From Holdemanella porci (GTDB taxonomy: Bacteria > Bacillota_I > Bacilli_A > Erysipelotrichales > Erysipelotrichaceae): 52,067 bases of DNA. This document shows positions 26,001-35,079 of the stretch, one piece after another. Position numbers and translations under genes: made by a program. Each line of letters begins with the position of its first letter. The stretch's first letter is position 1. The notes beneath the pieces were generated by a model. The model worked only from the letters and a program-made list of their open reading frames with translations. It did not search any database and had not been told where the DNA came from. The DNA is taken from positions 1-52,067 of the forward strand of contig NZ_VUMR01000008.1 in NCBI RefSeq assembly GCF_009696075.1, written 5' to 3'.

Positions 26001-26047
26001 GGTGATTCAAGTAAAGAGTATGAACTTCGCATATGTAAGTGAACCAT
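23015..26047 (-). CDS. dnaE: DNA polymerase III alpha subunit, DnaE type
   Basis: A 1010-residue replicative polymerase. The PHP domain is first (residues 1-200; HLHMRSSYSLLESP and CLTDHNVMYG). The polymerase core contains GPGRGSAAGSLVAYCLG and the catalytic PDIDTDFPDDRR (about 367). Helix-hairpin-helix and a C-terminal OB domain (MNILVRIASF) follow. There is no proofreading exonuclease insertion, so this is DnaE rather than PolC. In Firmicutes DnaE typically extends primers beside PolC. It is somewhat shorter than B. subtilis DnaE (about 1115). AAAGGTGGG precedes the ATG. It is followed by the LUD gene. Confidence 0.96.
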   Translation of the reverse strand: MVHLHMRSSYSLLESPIRLENMILHQKQLGYNHVCLTDHNVMYGTMEFYQLCKKHNVHPIIGLEVDSIYNEEPFHFILLAKNDMGLQNLYKLSSIIKGNVSFEEVTKYAIDCVVLTSSDGKDTFSAYIEHQDLEKLSAFVELCKKSFSDFYISVSMNDSGKKRADNRILKQLDCKRVALSRILYENSEDVKSLQVLRAIAKQTNIENQGLDVQFQRYLRSQQEMEALYDESELIATEEIARMCNIQMAFQKSKLPVFKNKLQIDSRDYLIKLCKKGLEKRLNGNLNPTYIKRLEYELNVIVTMGFTDYFLIVWDFIRYARSQDIFVGPGRGSAAGSLVAYCLGITHIDPIQNNLLFERFLNPSRVSMPDIDTDFPDDRRDEVIQYVRKLYGQDHVSHIVTFNTLQARQAIRDVGRVMNIPARIVDELSKMLKNTSKITLMQAYNENVLFRKRIQSDQKLTELFKMCVNVEGLPRHTSLHAAGIVLSDQPIVNVCPLVSVDGDIQATQFAAEYLEDLGLIKMDFLGIRNLTTIHEIVTNLKEQKHISLDMMKINLKDAKTYQLLSFGNTLGVFQLESSGITSLLQKIQPNKFEDISVVLALYRPGAMQHIDTYIERKKDPSKVVYPHPLLEPILKETYGIMIYQEQVMQTAQVIGGFSLAQADTLRKAMSKKKVDVMQNLKEQFILGARKNRIKDSVSNEIFSIMEQFAGYGFNKSHSYAYSLVAYQMAYLKANYPLYFYQSLLNSVIGSGIKTSQYIYECKRRNIVVNGCDINHSKAFYTIEQNSIRMPLQVLKGVGKTIYPTILEHAPYIDLFDFLAKASMYKINESTIRILIDGGALDCFGYNRATLNENLRKLIDYVNIVRIEDPNNLRFDFSIVSRPGIQRIKENPIQKAQKEQYVYGFYVSEHPVQSLRMHNYPNCIPLLNAVNKDGYMNILVRIASFRTHKTKKGDWMCFMSVEDEAGKMDAVMMPRLYEQQKENIQKDRICLIQGKKDRPSSIVVNKIEWIEV

Positions 26048-26072
26048 GAAATCCCACCTTTCTTTCTAAAAT

Positions 26073-26081
26073 ATTATACCA
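26073..26081 (-). promoter_or_regulatory. Extended -10 promoter of dnaE
   Basis: On the minus strand, TGGTATAAT is a perfect extended -10 (TGnTATAAT). No good -35 is visible because the terminator of nrnA occupies that region. Confidence 0.65.
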
Positions 26082-26085
26082 TAAG

Positions 26086-26113
26086 AAAAAGAGATAGCTT
26101 CTTAAGCTACCTC
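26086..26113 (-). terminator. Terminator after nrnA
   Basis: A 10-bp stem (26091-26100 with 26104-26113, one G-U) with a 3-nt loop is followed on the minus strand by UUUUUC. It overlaps the nrnA stop codon. Confidence 0.8.
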
Positions 26114-27034
26114 TCGATTTGATAAAATTTCAATAATTTGATTGACTTGATCACGTGTTAAGTTTTTGATTCCACTTGCACATTCGTGACCACCACCACC
26201 AAATTCCATGGCAACATTACGAATTGGAATATTTCTTGAACGTAAAGACGCACTATAATGTACACGATCTTCCATACGCGTAAACAATGCCCACATTTCA
26301 ACACAATCGATACCTGCTAAACAATAGACTTTGTCTTTAGCATCTGTAAAGCTTAAACCAAATTCTTCATAATCTTCACATTCTAGAATTGAATAAAGGA
26401 ACTTGTTTTTAAACACTGTATGATTACGTACAACAGTTTCATATTTATAGTCTTCCATGGATTTTGAAAAGTTCAATTGTTCCACTTTTGTGACATCTAC
26501 ACCTTGTTCGAATAAATATTTTGCGGCATCAAATGTAGCTGGGCGAACATTATTTGTCGTAAAACGAATATTGTCCGCTGTTAATCCAAGATATAACATC
26601 AGAGAACTTTGTAGAGGAATGTTAGCCTTTTTTTCTTGTAAATACAAAGCTAATAACTCACATGTGGCACTTGCCTTATCATCAATCCATTCTTCATCAC
26701 AAATGGTTTCTACTTGTACGTGATGATCAATACGAATTGATTTTTTAGCCAATTGATACCTGTCATCATCAATGCGTGCAGCATTTGAAGTATCTAAAAC
26801 AATTGCCAAGCTGGAAGCTACTACTTCATCATCTACAACATCCATGTGTACGTTGTTTCTTTGTGAAACTGGACAATCATTACCTAAACAATAGATTTTT
26901 TTATTTGGATAAGCACTTTCTAAATAGTACTTTAAGCCAAATTGTGATCCTATCGCATCCATGTCGGCAAAAACATGGCGAAAAATTGTGATTGTATTAA
27001 AATCTTTTACGCTTTCTAAGATATCATTAGGCAT
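26102..27034 (-). CDS. nrnA: DHH/DHHA1 phosphoesterase, NrnA-like (oligoribonuclease / pAp phosphatase)
   Basis: A 310-residue DHH-family enzyme. HVFADMDAIGS gives the first metal motif (DxD) and RIDHHVQVE the DHH motif; DHHA1 ends with GGGGHECASGIK. Members of this size degrade nano-RNA and dephosphorylate pAp; the exact substrate (pAp, nano-RNA or pApA) is not decidable here. It overlaps ackA by 8 nt and closes the smc-ftsY-ylxM-ackA-nrnA run. Confidence 0.88.
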   Translation of the reverse strand: MPNDILESVKDFNTITIFRHVFADMDAIGSQFGLKYYLESAYPNKKIYCLGNDCPVSQRNNVHMDVVDDEVVASSLAIVLDTSNAARIDDDRYQLAKKSIRIDHHVQVETICDEEWIDDKASATCELLALYLQEKKANIPLQSSLMLYLGLTADNIRFTTNNVRPATFDAAKYLFEQGVDVTKVEQLNFSKSMEDYKYETVVRNHTVFKNKFLYSILECEDYEEFGLSFTDAKDKVYCLAGIDCVEMWALFTRMEDRVHYSASLRSRNIPIRNVAMEFGGGGHECASGIKNLTRDQVNQIIEILSNREVA

Positions 27035-28226
27035 TAGCCATCAAATCCTTGTAAGCATCACGTGCAATGACTAATTCTTCGTTTGTTGGCAATAACCAAA
27101 CTTGCATTTTTGATTCAGGAGAACTTAATAATTTTTCAACGCCACGAACTCCATCGTTGTCTTCTGGTTTTACAACAACACCAAATGCTGATAATCCATC
27201 ACAGATTCTTTGACGCATTGCACAATCATTTTCACCGATACCACCGGCAAAAACAATCGCATCAGCACCACCCATTAATCCGTAGTATCCTGATACAACT
27301 TCAACAATACGATTTACATATACGTTTTGAGTTAAAATAGCACGTGGATTTCCTTCTTTGACAGCGGCTTCAATGTCACGACCATCACTAGAGATTCCAC
27401 TTACGCCTAACATACCCGATTTTTTATTCATGATTGTATCCATTTCATCTGGTGTATATCCATATTTATTTTCTAAGAATGGAACGATTGCAGGATCAAT
27501 ATCTCCACAACGAGTTCCCATCATGATTCCTCCAAGAGGTGTGAATCCCATTGATGTTTTATATGATTTACCATTTTTAACCGCTGTAATACTAGCACCA
27601 TTTCCTAAGTGGCAAGTGATGATATTCATTTCTTCTTGTGTTTTTCCTTGAAGCTCAGCCAAACGTTTTGTCAAATATTCATGACTTGTTCCATGAGCAC
27701 CATAACGACGTACCTTATCGTTAGTATAATATTCATATGGAAGAGGGAAAATATAGTTTTCTTCTGGCATACTTTGGTGGAATGCTGTATCAAATACGAA
27801 TGTGTGTTTACACTCTGGTAAAGCATCTCTAAATGAACGATATCCAACTAATGCAGCTGGGTTGTGTAATGGAGCCAATGCACATAATTCTTCTACTTTA
27901 GCTTCAACATCTGCATCTACAGGTACTGAATGAGAGAAATATTCTCCACCATGAACAACACGATGACCAATCGCTTTGATATCTTCCAAACTATTTACAA
28001 CTTTGTGTTCAATTAATGCTTCCATTAATTTTTTTACAGCCACTGCATGATCTTTGATATCTAAGATCTCTTCAATTTTTTCTCCATTGGCTTTCATTCC
28101 AAAAATAGAATCGTTTAAACCAATACGTTCTACGTTTCCTTGTGCTAGAACTTCTTCTTCTGGCATTTTGAAAACTTGGAATTTCAAAGATGAACTTCCT
28201 GCATTAACACTCATAACAATCGACAT
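27027..28226 (-). CDS. ackA: Acetate kinase
   Basis: A 399-residue acetate kinase (acetyl phosphate + ADP to acetate + ATP). Signature 1 is VMSVNAGSSSLKFQVF (about 4-19). GHRVVHGG, HLGNGASITAV and GGIGEN follow, all family hallmarks. AGGAGG lies before the ATG. It is placed 12 nt after ylxM and overlaps nrnA; pta is not in the window. This location, inside the protein-targeting gene run, is unusual compared with B. subtilis, where ackA is elsewhere. Confidence 0.97.
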   Translation of the reverse strand: MSIVMSVNAGSSSLKFQVFKMPEEEVLAQGNVERIGLNDSIFGMKANGEKIEEILDIKDHAVAVKKLMEALIEHKVVNSLEDIKAIGHRVVHGGEYFSHSVPVDADVEAKVEELCALAPLHNPAALVGYRSFRDALPECKHTFVFDTAFHQSMPEENYIFPLPYEYYTNDKVRRYGAHGTSHEYLTKRLAELQGKTQEEMNIITCHLGNGASITAVKNGKSYKTSMGFTPLGGIMMGTRCGDIDPAIVPFLENKYGYTPDEMDTIMNKKSGMLGVSGISSDGRDIEAAVKEGNPRAILTQNVYVNRIVEVVSGYYGLMGGADAIVFAGGIGENDCAMRQRICDGLSAFGVVVKPEDNDGVRGVEKLLSSPESKMQVWLLPTNEELVIARDAYKDLMANA

Positions 28227-28238
28227 TTTTTGATCCTC

Positions 28239-28532
28239 CTAAAAAATTTCTTTTAATATTTCGATTTGTTCAACATCTTCATGATGTAAAATCCATGAAT
28301 CCAATAATTTTTTCTTAGCAACATAGCCAATCGCTGCTTCATATTTTTCCAGTAATTTCGTAGCTCGATGTACCGAATCCATTGCGGCTGCACGAGAAAT
28401 CTCTAGTTCCTCACTTATTTCAGTATAAGAGAAATCTTCCTCATAGTAAAGAGATAATATCTCTCTTTGACGCTTAGTCAACAAGTCTCCATACACATCT
28501 AATAAATCATTCGCATCTAATTTTGAAATCAT
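28239..28532 (-). CDS. ylxM: YlxM-family HTH protein associated with SRP genes
   Basis: A 97-residue UPF0122 protein with an RNA polymerase sigma-like HTH (LTKRQREILSLYYEEDFSYTEIS). Homologues sit beside ftsY/ffh and, in streptococci, modulate the signal recognition particle. It shares one base (TAATG) with the end of ftsY, so translation is coupled. In B. subtilis ffh follows ylxM; here ffh is about 20 kb away and ackA takes its place. Confidence 0.9.
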   Translation of the reverse strand: MISKLDANDLLDVYGDLLTKRQREILSLYYEEDFSYTEISEELEISRAAAMDSVHRATKLLEKYEAAIGYVAKKKLLDSWILHHEDVEQIEILKEIF

Positions 28533-29491
28533 TATTCTTCCATACCCTTTGTGATTCCCATCAAGAAGGCATTGATATCAAATGGTCTTAAATCAGCAGG
28601 CTTTTCTCCTAGACCTAAAAAACGAACTGGTAAGTGTAGTAGATCACGAATTGCGAGTACAACTCCACCTTTTGCCGTACCATCCATCTTCGTTAAAACG
28701 ATACCTGTTACATCAGTTGCTTCCAAGAATACTTTTGCTTGTGAAATACCGTTTTGACCTGTTGTCGCATCTAAAACTAACCAGACTTCTTGTGGTGCTC
28801 CCTCAATTTCTCTTTGTACAACACGGTGCATCTTACTTAATTCATTCATTAAATTTGTTTTATTTTGTAGACGACCCGCTGTATCGCAAATCAAAATATC
28901 AATACCATTTTCTTTGGCATAACGACAAGCATCAACTAATACGGAACTTGGGTCTTGGTTCATTTTTCCTTTAACACAATGCACACCTAAACGTGTTGCC
29001 CAAGTATCAATTTGATCAATAGCTCCAGCACGGAATGTGTCGGCTGCAGCAACCGCGACTTTCTTACCTTGTTCCTTGTAGTATTGAATTAATTTTGCAC
29101 TTGTAGTTGTCTTACCACTACCATTTACACCAACCATTAAAATAACAGTTGGCCCTTCTTCATTCATTTTAATTGGTTCATCGTTTGATTCATCATAGAA
29201 ATCATAAAGAATTGAAACCAAATAATCTAACATGGAATCATATTCTTTAACATGTTTTCCATTTGATTCAAACGCATCCACAATTTTTTGTGCTGTATGA
29301 ATACCCACATCACTCTCAAGTAGAATAACCATAATTTGCTCTAATAGGTCATCATCAATTCCATGAAAGTTATTGGATAAAGCACGCATACGATCTCCAA
29401 AGCTTTTCTTTGAACGATCAAGGCCTGATAAATATTTATCTTTATCTTCACTTTTTACGAAAGCTTCTTTTATTTTCGAAAAGACCGACAT
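28532..29491 (-). CDS. ftsY: Signal recognition particle receptor FtsY
   Basis: A 319-residue SRP GTPase. The N domain is residues 1-100, then the G domain: G1 GVNGSGKTTTSAK, the insertion-box motif DTFRAGAIDQ, G3 DTAGR, G4 TKMDGTAKGG. The acidic A domain is very short, so membrane binding must rely on the N-terminal helix. It receives SRP-ribosome complexes at the membrane with Ffh (encoded at 48754-50172). It lies 2 nt after smc. Confidence 0.97.
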   Translation of the reverse strand: MSVFSKIKEAFVKSEDKDKYLSGLDRSKKSFGDRMRALSNNFHGIDDDLLEQIMVILLESDVGIHTAQKIVDAFESNGKHVKEYDSMLDYLVSILYDFYDESNDEPIKMNEEGPTVILMVGVNGSGKTTTSAKLIQYYKEQGKKVAVAAADTFRAGAIDQIDTWATRLGVHCVKGKMNQDPSSVLVDACRYAKENGIDILICDTAGRLQNKTNLMNELSKMHRVVQREIEGAPQEVWLVLDATTGQNGISQAKVFLEATDVTGIVLTKMDGTAKGGVVLAIRDLLHLPVRFLGLGEKPADLRPFDINAFLMGITKGMEE

Positions 29492-29493
29492 TA

Positions 29494-32418
29494 CTATTCC
29501 TCCTTAGCTATATGTACTGCATCTTTCAATTGCACTTTTAACACTTTACTAACACCATCTTTTTGCATTGTAACCCCATATAACGTATCACACTGTTCCA
29601 TAGTTCCTGGTCTATGTGTTACCGCAATAAATTGAGATTGACCACGATAATGAGATAAATAACGAGCAAAACGCTCAACATTTGCCTGGTCTAATGCAGC
29701 TTCTACCTCATCAAAGATACATAAAGGCATTGTACGAGCCTTTAATATCGCAAACAATACACTAATCGCAATCAAAGCTTTTTCTCCACCCGAGAATGTC
29801 TGGATATTTTTAACCATTTTTCCAGGAGGCTGAACATCAATATCAATACCCGTATTCAATACGTCTTCTGGATCCACCATAGAAAGACTAGCACGTCCTC
29901 CACCAAACATAGCCTTGAATACGCCATCTAGTTCAGCATTAATTTTATTAAACATCTCAGTAAATTGACTGATCATTGTCTTATCCATCTCATCAATAGC
30001 TGCCAATATTTGTTGACTTGCCTTTTCTAAATCTTCTTTTTGGCTTGTCATAAAATCAAAACGTTCTTTGACTTCTTTATATTCGTTTGGTGCATCCAAA
30101 TTCACATTTCCCAAACGAGAAATTGCTTGACGAAGTTGAATAACTTCTTCTTTAGCACTTTCGAGTTCGACATCTTCTTTTTTAGTTAACGCGTACTCAT
30201 ATGTCATTTCATAATCTGTGCTTAAGCGATTCAATGCGTTCTCTAACTGCGTTTTGATTTTCACAACTTCCATTTCATAGTTATGGATCTGCGATTGTTT
30301 AGAACTCATTTCTCTACGAACTAAACGAATCTGATTTTCAAGTTGTTCTGCTTCATTTCCTTTATCAAAACGAGTCTGACGCAAGCTTTGAATCTCTAGA
30401 GACAATGAATCCAATACAGCATGCATCTTAGACATTTGTACAACAAGATCATCTTGTGCTAATTCACCACTATCTTCAATATCTACACCTAACTCCTGAT
30501 ATTCAGCTAAAATCGAATCATATTTTGCCTTTTTAGTCGCACAAATATTTTCTAGCTTAGCCAATTCAATCTGTAAAGTTACAATCGCATCGTTTTCTTT
30601 TTGAAGTTTCTGCGTAAGAATCTCTGTTTCATCCAAACAATTGTCGGCTTTGATTTTTTGCCCCTCGATTTTTGAATTGATTGTTTCTAATTCCTGTCGC
30701 ATTGTGACTGGTGTACTTTGATTCTTCGTAACACCACCCGTCATGCTACCACCTGTATGTACGATATCACCATCTAGGGTAACAATTTTATATGCATAAC
30801 GTAATCGTTTCGCAGTTTCATTCGCATTCTGCAATGTATCCACCACAATCACATTACCAAGCAATCGTTCTTTAACTGGATCAAAGATCTCTTTACAGTC
30901 AACACATTCACTCGCAAAGCCTAAAAAGCCTGGACTTGTTGAAGCAATCGTGATCACTTGTTCATTCATTTTTCTAGGATGACATACACTTAATGGTAAG
31001 AAAGTTGCACGTCCACTACGGTTTCGTTTCAAGAATGAAATGGCATTTCTTGCATCTGCCTCATTTTTAGTGATGATTTGATAGATACTTCCACCTAATG
31101 CTGCATTTACCGCCAATGCTTTATCGGCATGTGCAATCAACAATTCACTGACAACTCCATAAACACCAGATAAAGAGTTTTTTGTCTGCATTACAGAACG
31201 CACACCTTGTTGATGTGCAAAAGGCTGCTTCATCATATTTTCCAATACTTGTCTACGATTTTGTAGCTGTATCAATATATTGTTTGCCTTATCCGATTCA
31301 TAACGAGCCTTAGAAATTTTTGTTTTCAAATCATTCACAATATTACGACGGTTATTTAAATCTTGTTGCGCCTGCATTAAACGCTGATGACGATCCTGAT
31401 ATTCGAATCGTGCTTCTTCAAGCATAGCCTGCAATTCTTTTTGACGAGCTTGTTTATCCGCTACCTGCAACATATACTTACGCTTTTCATCCTGCTCGAT
31501 TTTACGTCTTTCAAGCTGATAATTTTCTTCCATCGCTTTTGTGTATTTTCCTTGAAGCTCATTGATTTGTTTATCTAGAGCATACATTTCTTTTCGAATG
31601 CTTTCTAAGCGATTTTCCTGCTTTAAAAGCTCCGCATTTTCTGATGTATGCATAGCTTGCATATCAAACAATTCTTTATTGATCTGATTGATTTTATCAT
31701 TATATTGATCAATATCCTCAACCAATACACTAATTTCAATTTTAGAAAGTTTATCTCTTAAAGAAATATATTTTTCTGCCTTTTTAGCTTGTTTTTCCAA
31801 AGGTCCAATTTGTCTTTCAAGCTCATCTAGAATATCCTGCAAACGATCTAGATTTTCTTTTGTCTGCTCTAATTTAGACAATGACACCTTTTTTCTCTTT
31901 TTATACTTTGCGACACCCGCAGCTTCCTCAAATAAAGAACGTCTATCTTCTGGCTTGGCATCCGCAAAAGAAGAAATATTTCCCTGCGTAATAATACTTA
32001 AGGAATCTTTTCCTAATCCTGTATCCATGACTAAATCATTAATATCTTTTAATCGGCATGGTGTTTTATTTATAAAATAACTTGCTTCATTATTGGCACG
32101 TAAAATTTGTCGTGTTATTTCGATTTCATCAAAATCCGAATCAAAAACACGTGTTGAATTGTCAAATACCAATGTAACGCGTGCCATGTTTACAGGTTTT
32201 CTATATTCACTTCCTGAGAAGATAATATCTGACATATTAGTACCTGAACGAAGTGATTTAACACTCTGTTCACCTAGTACCCAACGAATGGCATCATTCA
32301 CATTACTTTTACCACATCCGTTTGGTCCTACAATGCCTGTAATATCTTGATCAAATTGAATCACTGTTTTATCTGCAAAGCTTTTAAAGCCTTGTAATTC
32401 AATACGTTTTAAAAACAT
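29494..32418 (-). CDS. smc: Chromosome segregation protein Smc (short form)
   Basis: A 974-residue SMC ATPase. Walker A is GPNGCGKSN (about 33). A coiled coil follows to about 410, then a hinge (about 420-540; [18 protein letters not shown]), the return coiled coil, the signature [12 protein letters not shown] and Walker [14 protein letters not shown]. It is about 200 residues shorter than B. subtilis Smc (1186), the loss lying in the coiled-coil arms; Mollicutes have similarly short SMCs. The ATG at 32418 has GGAGGG upstream; the preceding TTG is not used. rnc is not directly upstream. It is first in the smc-ftsY-ylxM-ackA-nrnA run. Confidence 0.97.
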   Translation of the reverse strand: MFLKRIELQGFKSFADKTVIQFDQDITGIVGPNGCGKSNVNDAIRWVLGEQSVKSLRSGTNMSDIIFSGSEYRKPVNMARVTLVFDNSTRVFDSDFDEIEITRQILRANNEASYFINKTPCRLKDINDLVMDTGLGKDSLSIITQGNISSFADAKPEDRRSLFEEAAGVAKYKKRKKVSLSKLEQTKENLDRLQDILDELERQIGPLEKQAKKAEKYISLRDKLSKIEISVLVEDIDQYNDKINQINKELFDMQAMHTSENAELLKQENRLESIRKEMYALDKQINELQGKYTKAMEENYQLERRKIEQDEKRKYMLQVADKQARQKELQAMLEEARFEYQDRHQRLMQAQQDLNNRRNIVNDLKTKISKARYESDKANNILIQLQNRRQVLENMMKQPFAHQQGVRSVMQTKNSLSGVYGVVSELLIAHADKALAVNAALGGSIYQIITKNEADARNAISFLKRNRSGRATFLPLSVCHPRKMNEQVITIASTSPGFLGFASECVDCKEIFDPVKERLLGNVIVVDTLQNANETAKRLRYAYKIVTLDGDIVHTGGSMTGGVTKNQSTPVTMRQELETINSKIEGQKIKADNCLDETEILTQKLQKENDAIVTLQIELAKLENICATKKAKYDSILAEYQELGVDIEDSGELAQDDLVVQMSKMHAVLDSLSLEIQSLRQTRFDKGNEAEQLENQIRLVRREMSSKQSQIHNYEMEVVKIKTQLENALNRLSTDYEMTYEYALTKKEDVELESAKEEVIQLRQAISRLGNVNLDAPNEYKEVKERFDFMTSQKEDLEKASQQILAAIDEMDKTMISQFTEMFNKINAELDGVFKAMFGGGRASLSMVDPEDVLNTGIDIDVQPPGKMVKNIQTFSGGEKALIAISVLFAILKARTMPLCIFDEVEAALDQANVERFARYLSHYRGQSQFIAVTHRPGTMEQCDTLYGVTMQKDGVSKVLKVQLKDAVHIAKEE

Positions 32419-32443
32419 CAAGACCCTCCACTCTAACTAGTGT

Positions 32444-32452
32444 ATTATATCA
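32444..32452 (-). promoter_or_regulatory. Extended -10 promoter of smc
   Basis: On the minus strand, TGATATAAT is a perfect extended -10, about 20 nt from the ribosome site. No convincing -35 is visible. It diverges from hlyIII. Confidence 0.65.
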
Positions 32453-32491
32453 AAAAAATCACATAAAATATATCTAGTATCATTTTCTAGA

Positions 32492-32520
32492 TTGTATATT
32501 ATTTATTATTATATTATAGT
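32492..32520 (+). promoter_or_regulatory. Promoter of hlyIII, predicted leaderless
   Basis: TTGTAT (32492-32497) and TATAGT (32515-32520) are 17 nt apart. The -10 ends 6 nt before the ATG at 32527. No ribosome site is present. Confidence 0.6.
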
Positions 32521-32526
32521 ATGTGT

Positions 32527-33183
32527 ATGAACAAGAAAGATAGTATGCGGTATGTTTATCCACTTTGTTTTGGTGAAGAAGTAGGAAACTGTATCACACA
32601 TGGAGTTATGGCACTTTTGATTCTATTTGCACTTCCATACTATAGTGTTCGTGCTTATTTACAAGGCGGAGTAATCAAAACACTTGGAACAGCAGTATTC
32701 TTGATTTGTCTGCTCTTTATGTTTACAGGGTCTTGTCTTTACCACAGCATGCCGCATGAAACAACACACAAATATGTATTTAGAAAATTAGATCACATCA
32801 TGATCTTATTGGCTATCGCAGGTACTTATACGCCCATTTGTCTAAATCTTATGAACAACTGGAAAGGATATACAATTTTAGCTATCGAATGGGTTATGGT
32901 AATTGCTGGAATCTTATTGAAATCGATTGCGACGAAAAGTTATCCTAAACTTTCAATGGTAATCTATATGGTCATGGGTTGGTTAGCTATCTTTATCTTA
33001 CCTACGCTAATCAAAGAAACTCAACCTATATTTATCATTTTGATTGCCTTAGGTGGTTTTATGTACACCATGGGTACTTTCTTTTATTCAAAACCACAAA
33101 AAAGATATTTTCATTTTGTATGGCATATCTTCATCATTTTAGCTAGTATTTGTCACTTATTAGCTATTCTTTATTTTATGTAA
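32527..33183 (+). CDS. Hemolysin III / PAQR family membrane protein
   Basis: A 218-residue protein with seven predicted transmembrane helices. The family zinc-site residues are visible: SCLYHS on one helix, LDHIMI on another, and H-x(7)-H (HIFIILASICH) near the C terminus. PAQR proteins are intramembrane hydrolases or receptors; the bacterial role is unclear despite the hemolysin name. The ATG at 32527 fits the promoter; another in-frame ATG at 32521 lies immediately after the -10. It stands alone on the plus strand between rseP and smc. Confidence 0.88.
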   Translation: MNKKDSMRYVYPLCFGEEVGNCITHGVMALLILFALPYYSVRAYLQGGVIKTLGTAVFLICLLFMFTGSCLYHSMPHETTHKYVFRKLDHIMILLAIAGTYTPICLNLMNNWKGYTILAIEWVMVIAGILLKSIATKSYPKLSMVIYMVMGWLAIFILPTLIKETQPIFIILIALGGFMYTMGTFFYSKPQKRYFHFVWHIFIILASICHLLAILYFM

Positions 33184-33228
33184 AAAGAACCTATATCTTG
33201 GATTTTCCAAAATATAGGTTCTTTTTTT
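33183..33228. terminator. Bidirectional terminator between hlyIII and rseP
   Basis: A long stem (33183-33196 with 33212-33225), plus an inner TTGG/CCAA extension, is flanked by A-runs and U-runs. It serves both convergent genes and overlaps the rseP stop codon. Confidence 0.88.
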
Positions 33229-34300
33229 AAAACAATCGTATGATATCATTATATGTCGCGTATAAAAACAGCAACATCAAGAGTACAAAACTTGCCATGA
33301 TGATATTTTCTACTACTTTTGTAGAAACTTTTCGACCAATTAGTTTTTCAATCAATAAAATCAAGATTCTTCCGCCATCAAGTGCTGGAATGGGAATAGC
33401 ATTAAAGATTCCAATATTTAATGAAATCATCGCAAACAAACTAAAATACATGTCCAATCCATATTGTACAGATTTGCTAGTGACATTTAAAATGCCAACG
33501 GGACCCGATAAGTTTTCTAATCCCTGTCCGTGAATGATCATATTCAAAGATTTAAATATAGTTATTGCACTATCCCAGGTATTTTGACAGCCAATCCATA
33601 AAGATTGATACCAAGGAATCTTCTTCGCATATGCAATCGCCTTATAGCCAAGTGTATAGCCTTCTATATCTTTATCATAAGATGGAGTTAGTGTAGTTTC
33701 AAATGTTGTGCCATCACGCTTTATAGTTAATGTCAATGTATCATGATGATATTGAATAAACTCTAAAATTTCATTTTGTGTTTTAGGTTGAATACTGTTT
33801 CCATCTTCACTTTGAACTTTAACGATGTGATCATCTTTTTCTAGACCTGCTTTTTGTGCCACAGAGTCCTCTTCGACTACATAGACAACTGGTTTTGCAT
33901 CTTCTATTACATAGCCTTGAGCTAGGGCCACACCCATATATATGATCCATGCCAATAAAATATTCATCACAATACCAGCCATCATGATGCAGACTTGTTT
34001 CCATTTTTCAATACCGTTTAAGCGTCTATTTTCCGGAACATCCTTTAGCCAGCTATCTTCTTCACTTTGTGAGCCATCTTCTTCACCAGCCATCATTACA
34101 TAGCCGCCAAAAGGAATGGCGCGAATTGAAAAAGCAGTCTCTTTTCCTTGTTTTTGATAAAGACATGGTCCCATACCAATAGAAAATTCTTTACAGTAAA
34201 CCCCAAAATGTTTAGCAACTAAAAAATGTCCTAACTCATGTAAAATGACAATCACGCTTAGCATCACGACAAATGCTATTATACCAATAATAAAATCCAT
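33227..34300 (-). CDS. rseP: RIP metalloprotease RseP (site-2 protease family)
   Basis: A 357-residue intramembrane zinc protease. The active site is HELGH (about 21-25) in the first helix. Residues of the PDZ domain (about 120-200; SVAQKAGLEKDDHIVKV) and the third metal ligand in PALDGGRIL are visible. It cleaves membrane-bound anti-sigma factors and remnant signal peptides. It follows cdsA by 11 nt; dxr, which lies between cdsA and rseP in B. subtilis, is absent. A bidirectional terminator follows. Confidence 0.95.
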   Translation of the reverse strand: MDFIIGIIAFVVMLSVIVILHELGHFLVAKHFGVYCKEFSIGMGPCLYQKQGKETAFSIRAIPFGGYVMMAGEEDGSQSEEDSWLKDVPENRRLNGIEKWKQVCIMMAGIVMNILLAWIIYMGVALAQGYVIEDAKPVVYVVEEDSVAQKAGLEKDDHIVKVQSEDGNSIQPKTQNEILEFIQYHHDTLTLTIKRDGTTFETTLTPSYDKDIEGYTLGYKAIAYAKKIPWYQSLWIGCQNTWDSAITIFKSLNMIIHGQGLENLSGPVGILNVTSKSVQYGLDMYFSLFAMISLNIGIFNAIPIPALDGGRILILLIEKLIGRKVSTKVVENIIMASFVLLMLLFLYATYNDIIRLF

Positions 34301-34311
34301 TCTATTCCCCC

Positions 34312-35079
34312 TTAGAGAATGATTGTATATAAAACATTAAATACCATGATATTCAATAATAGTGAATCCACACGATCTAAAACGCCACCATGCCCTGGTA
34401 AAAGATTAGAGAAGTCTTTTACAGCAAAATAACGTTTAATAGCACTAAAGCACAAATCTCCAAGTTCTGCAGTAATAGGGCATACTAAACATAAGAACGT
34501 ATTCAAAACTGGGTTTAAGTTTGATACGTAGCTAAAACTAACCACAAAGCTTAATGCAAAACCAAATACAATTCCTCCTACAAAACCTTCCCAACTCTTT
34601 TTAGGTGAGATTCTAGGATTCATTTTGTGCTTTCCAATAGCTCGACCCACAAAATAAGCTCCCGTATCACTTCCGTATGTTGCAAAAACAATCGTCCATA
34701 GGTACTGATGAACGTTTGCGATTTGTCCTACCGCATGATATACGAGGGAGAAAATTATAACGTATGAAATACACACAAAGGCATCTATGATTGAGAAGTT
34801 TTCAACAAAAACAACAAGACTCCATAAAAATACAACAATCAGTGTCATCACAACGAAAAAGTATTTATCCGGTAAAACTCTTGTTAAAACGACAGCTAAA
34901 GCACTGAGTGGAAGAACATATTTAGGCCAGTTTTTAAAATCTGGCTGAATATGCATCCATTCATATGCACCTGTACAAACAATAAATAAGGCAAGAGCTT
35001 CTAACCAATATCCTCCAAAAGCTACCGGTAGTGCTACAACAAGAATGATACCAATGGCGGTAATTATTCTTTGTTTCAT
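34312..35079 (-). CDS. cdsA: Phosphatidate cytidylyltransferase CdsA
   Basis: A 255-residue membrane enzyme with about seven hydrophobic segments. It makes CDP-diacylglycerol from phosphatidate and CTP. The CDS signature is complete: SAIKRYFAVKDFSNLLPGHG followed by GVLDR, which carries the catalytic Asp. The ATG at 35079 has GGAGG upstream and overlaps the uppS stop (ATGA), so translation is coupled; a longer frame inside uppS is rejected. Confidence 0.96.
   Translation of the reverse strand: MKQRIITAIGIILVVALPVAFGGYWLEALALFIVCTGAYEWMHIQPDFKNWPKYVLPLSALAVVLTRVLPDKYFFVVMTLIVVFLWSLVVFVENFSIIDAFVCISYVIIFSLVYHAVGQIANVHQYLWTIVFATYGSDTGAYFVGRAIGKHKMNPRISPKKSWEGFVGGIVFGFALSFVVSFSYVSNLNPVLNTFLCLVCPITAELGDLCFSAIKRYFAVKDFSNLLPGHGGVLDRVDSLLLNIMVFNVLYTIIL

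Noticed and set aside
32521-32526. First ATG of hlyIII as the start
   Set aside because: It is immediately after the -10 hexamer, upstream of the predicted transcription start. The ATG at 32527 fits better, though the first cannot be excluded if transcription begins upstream.
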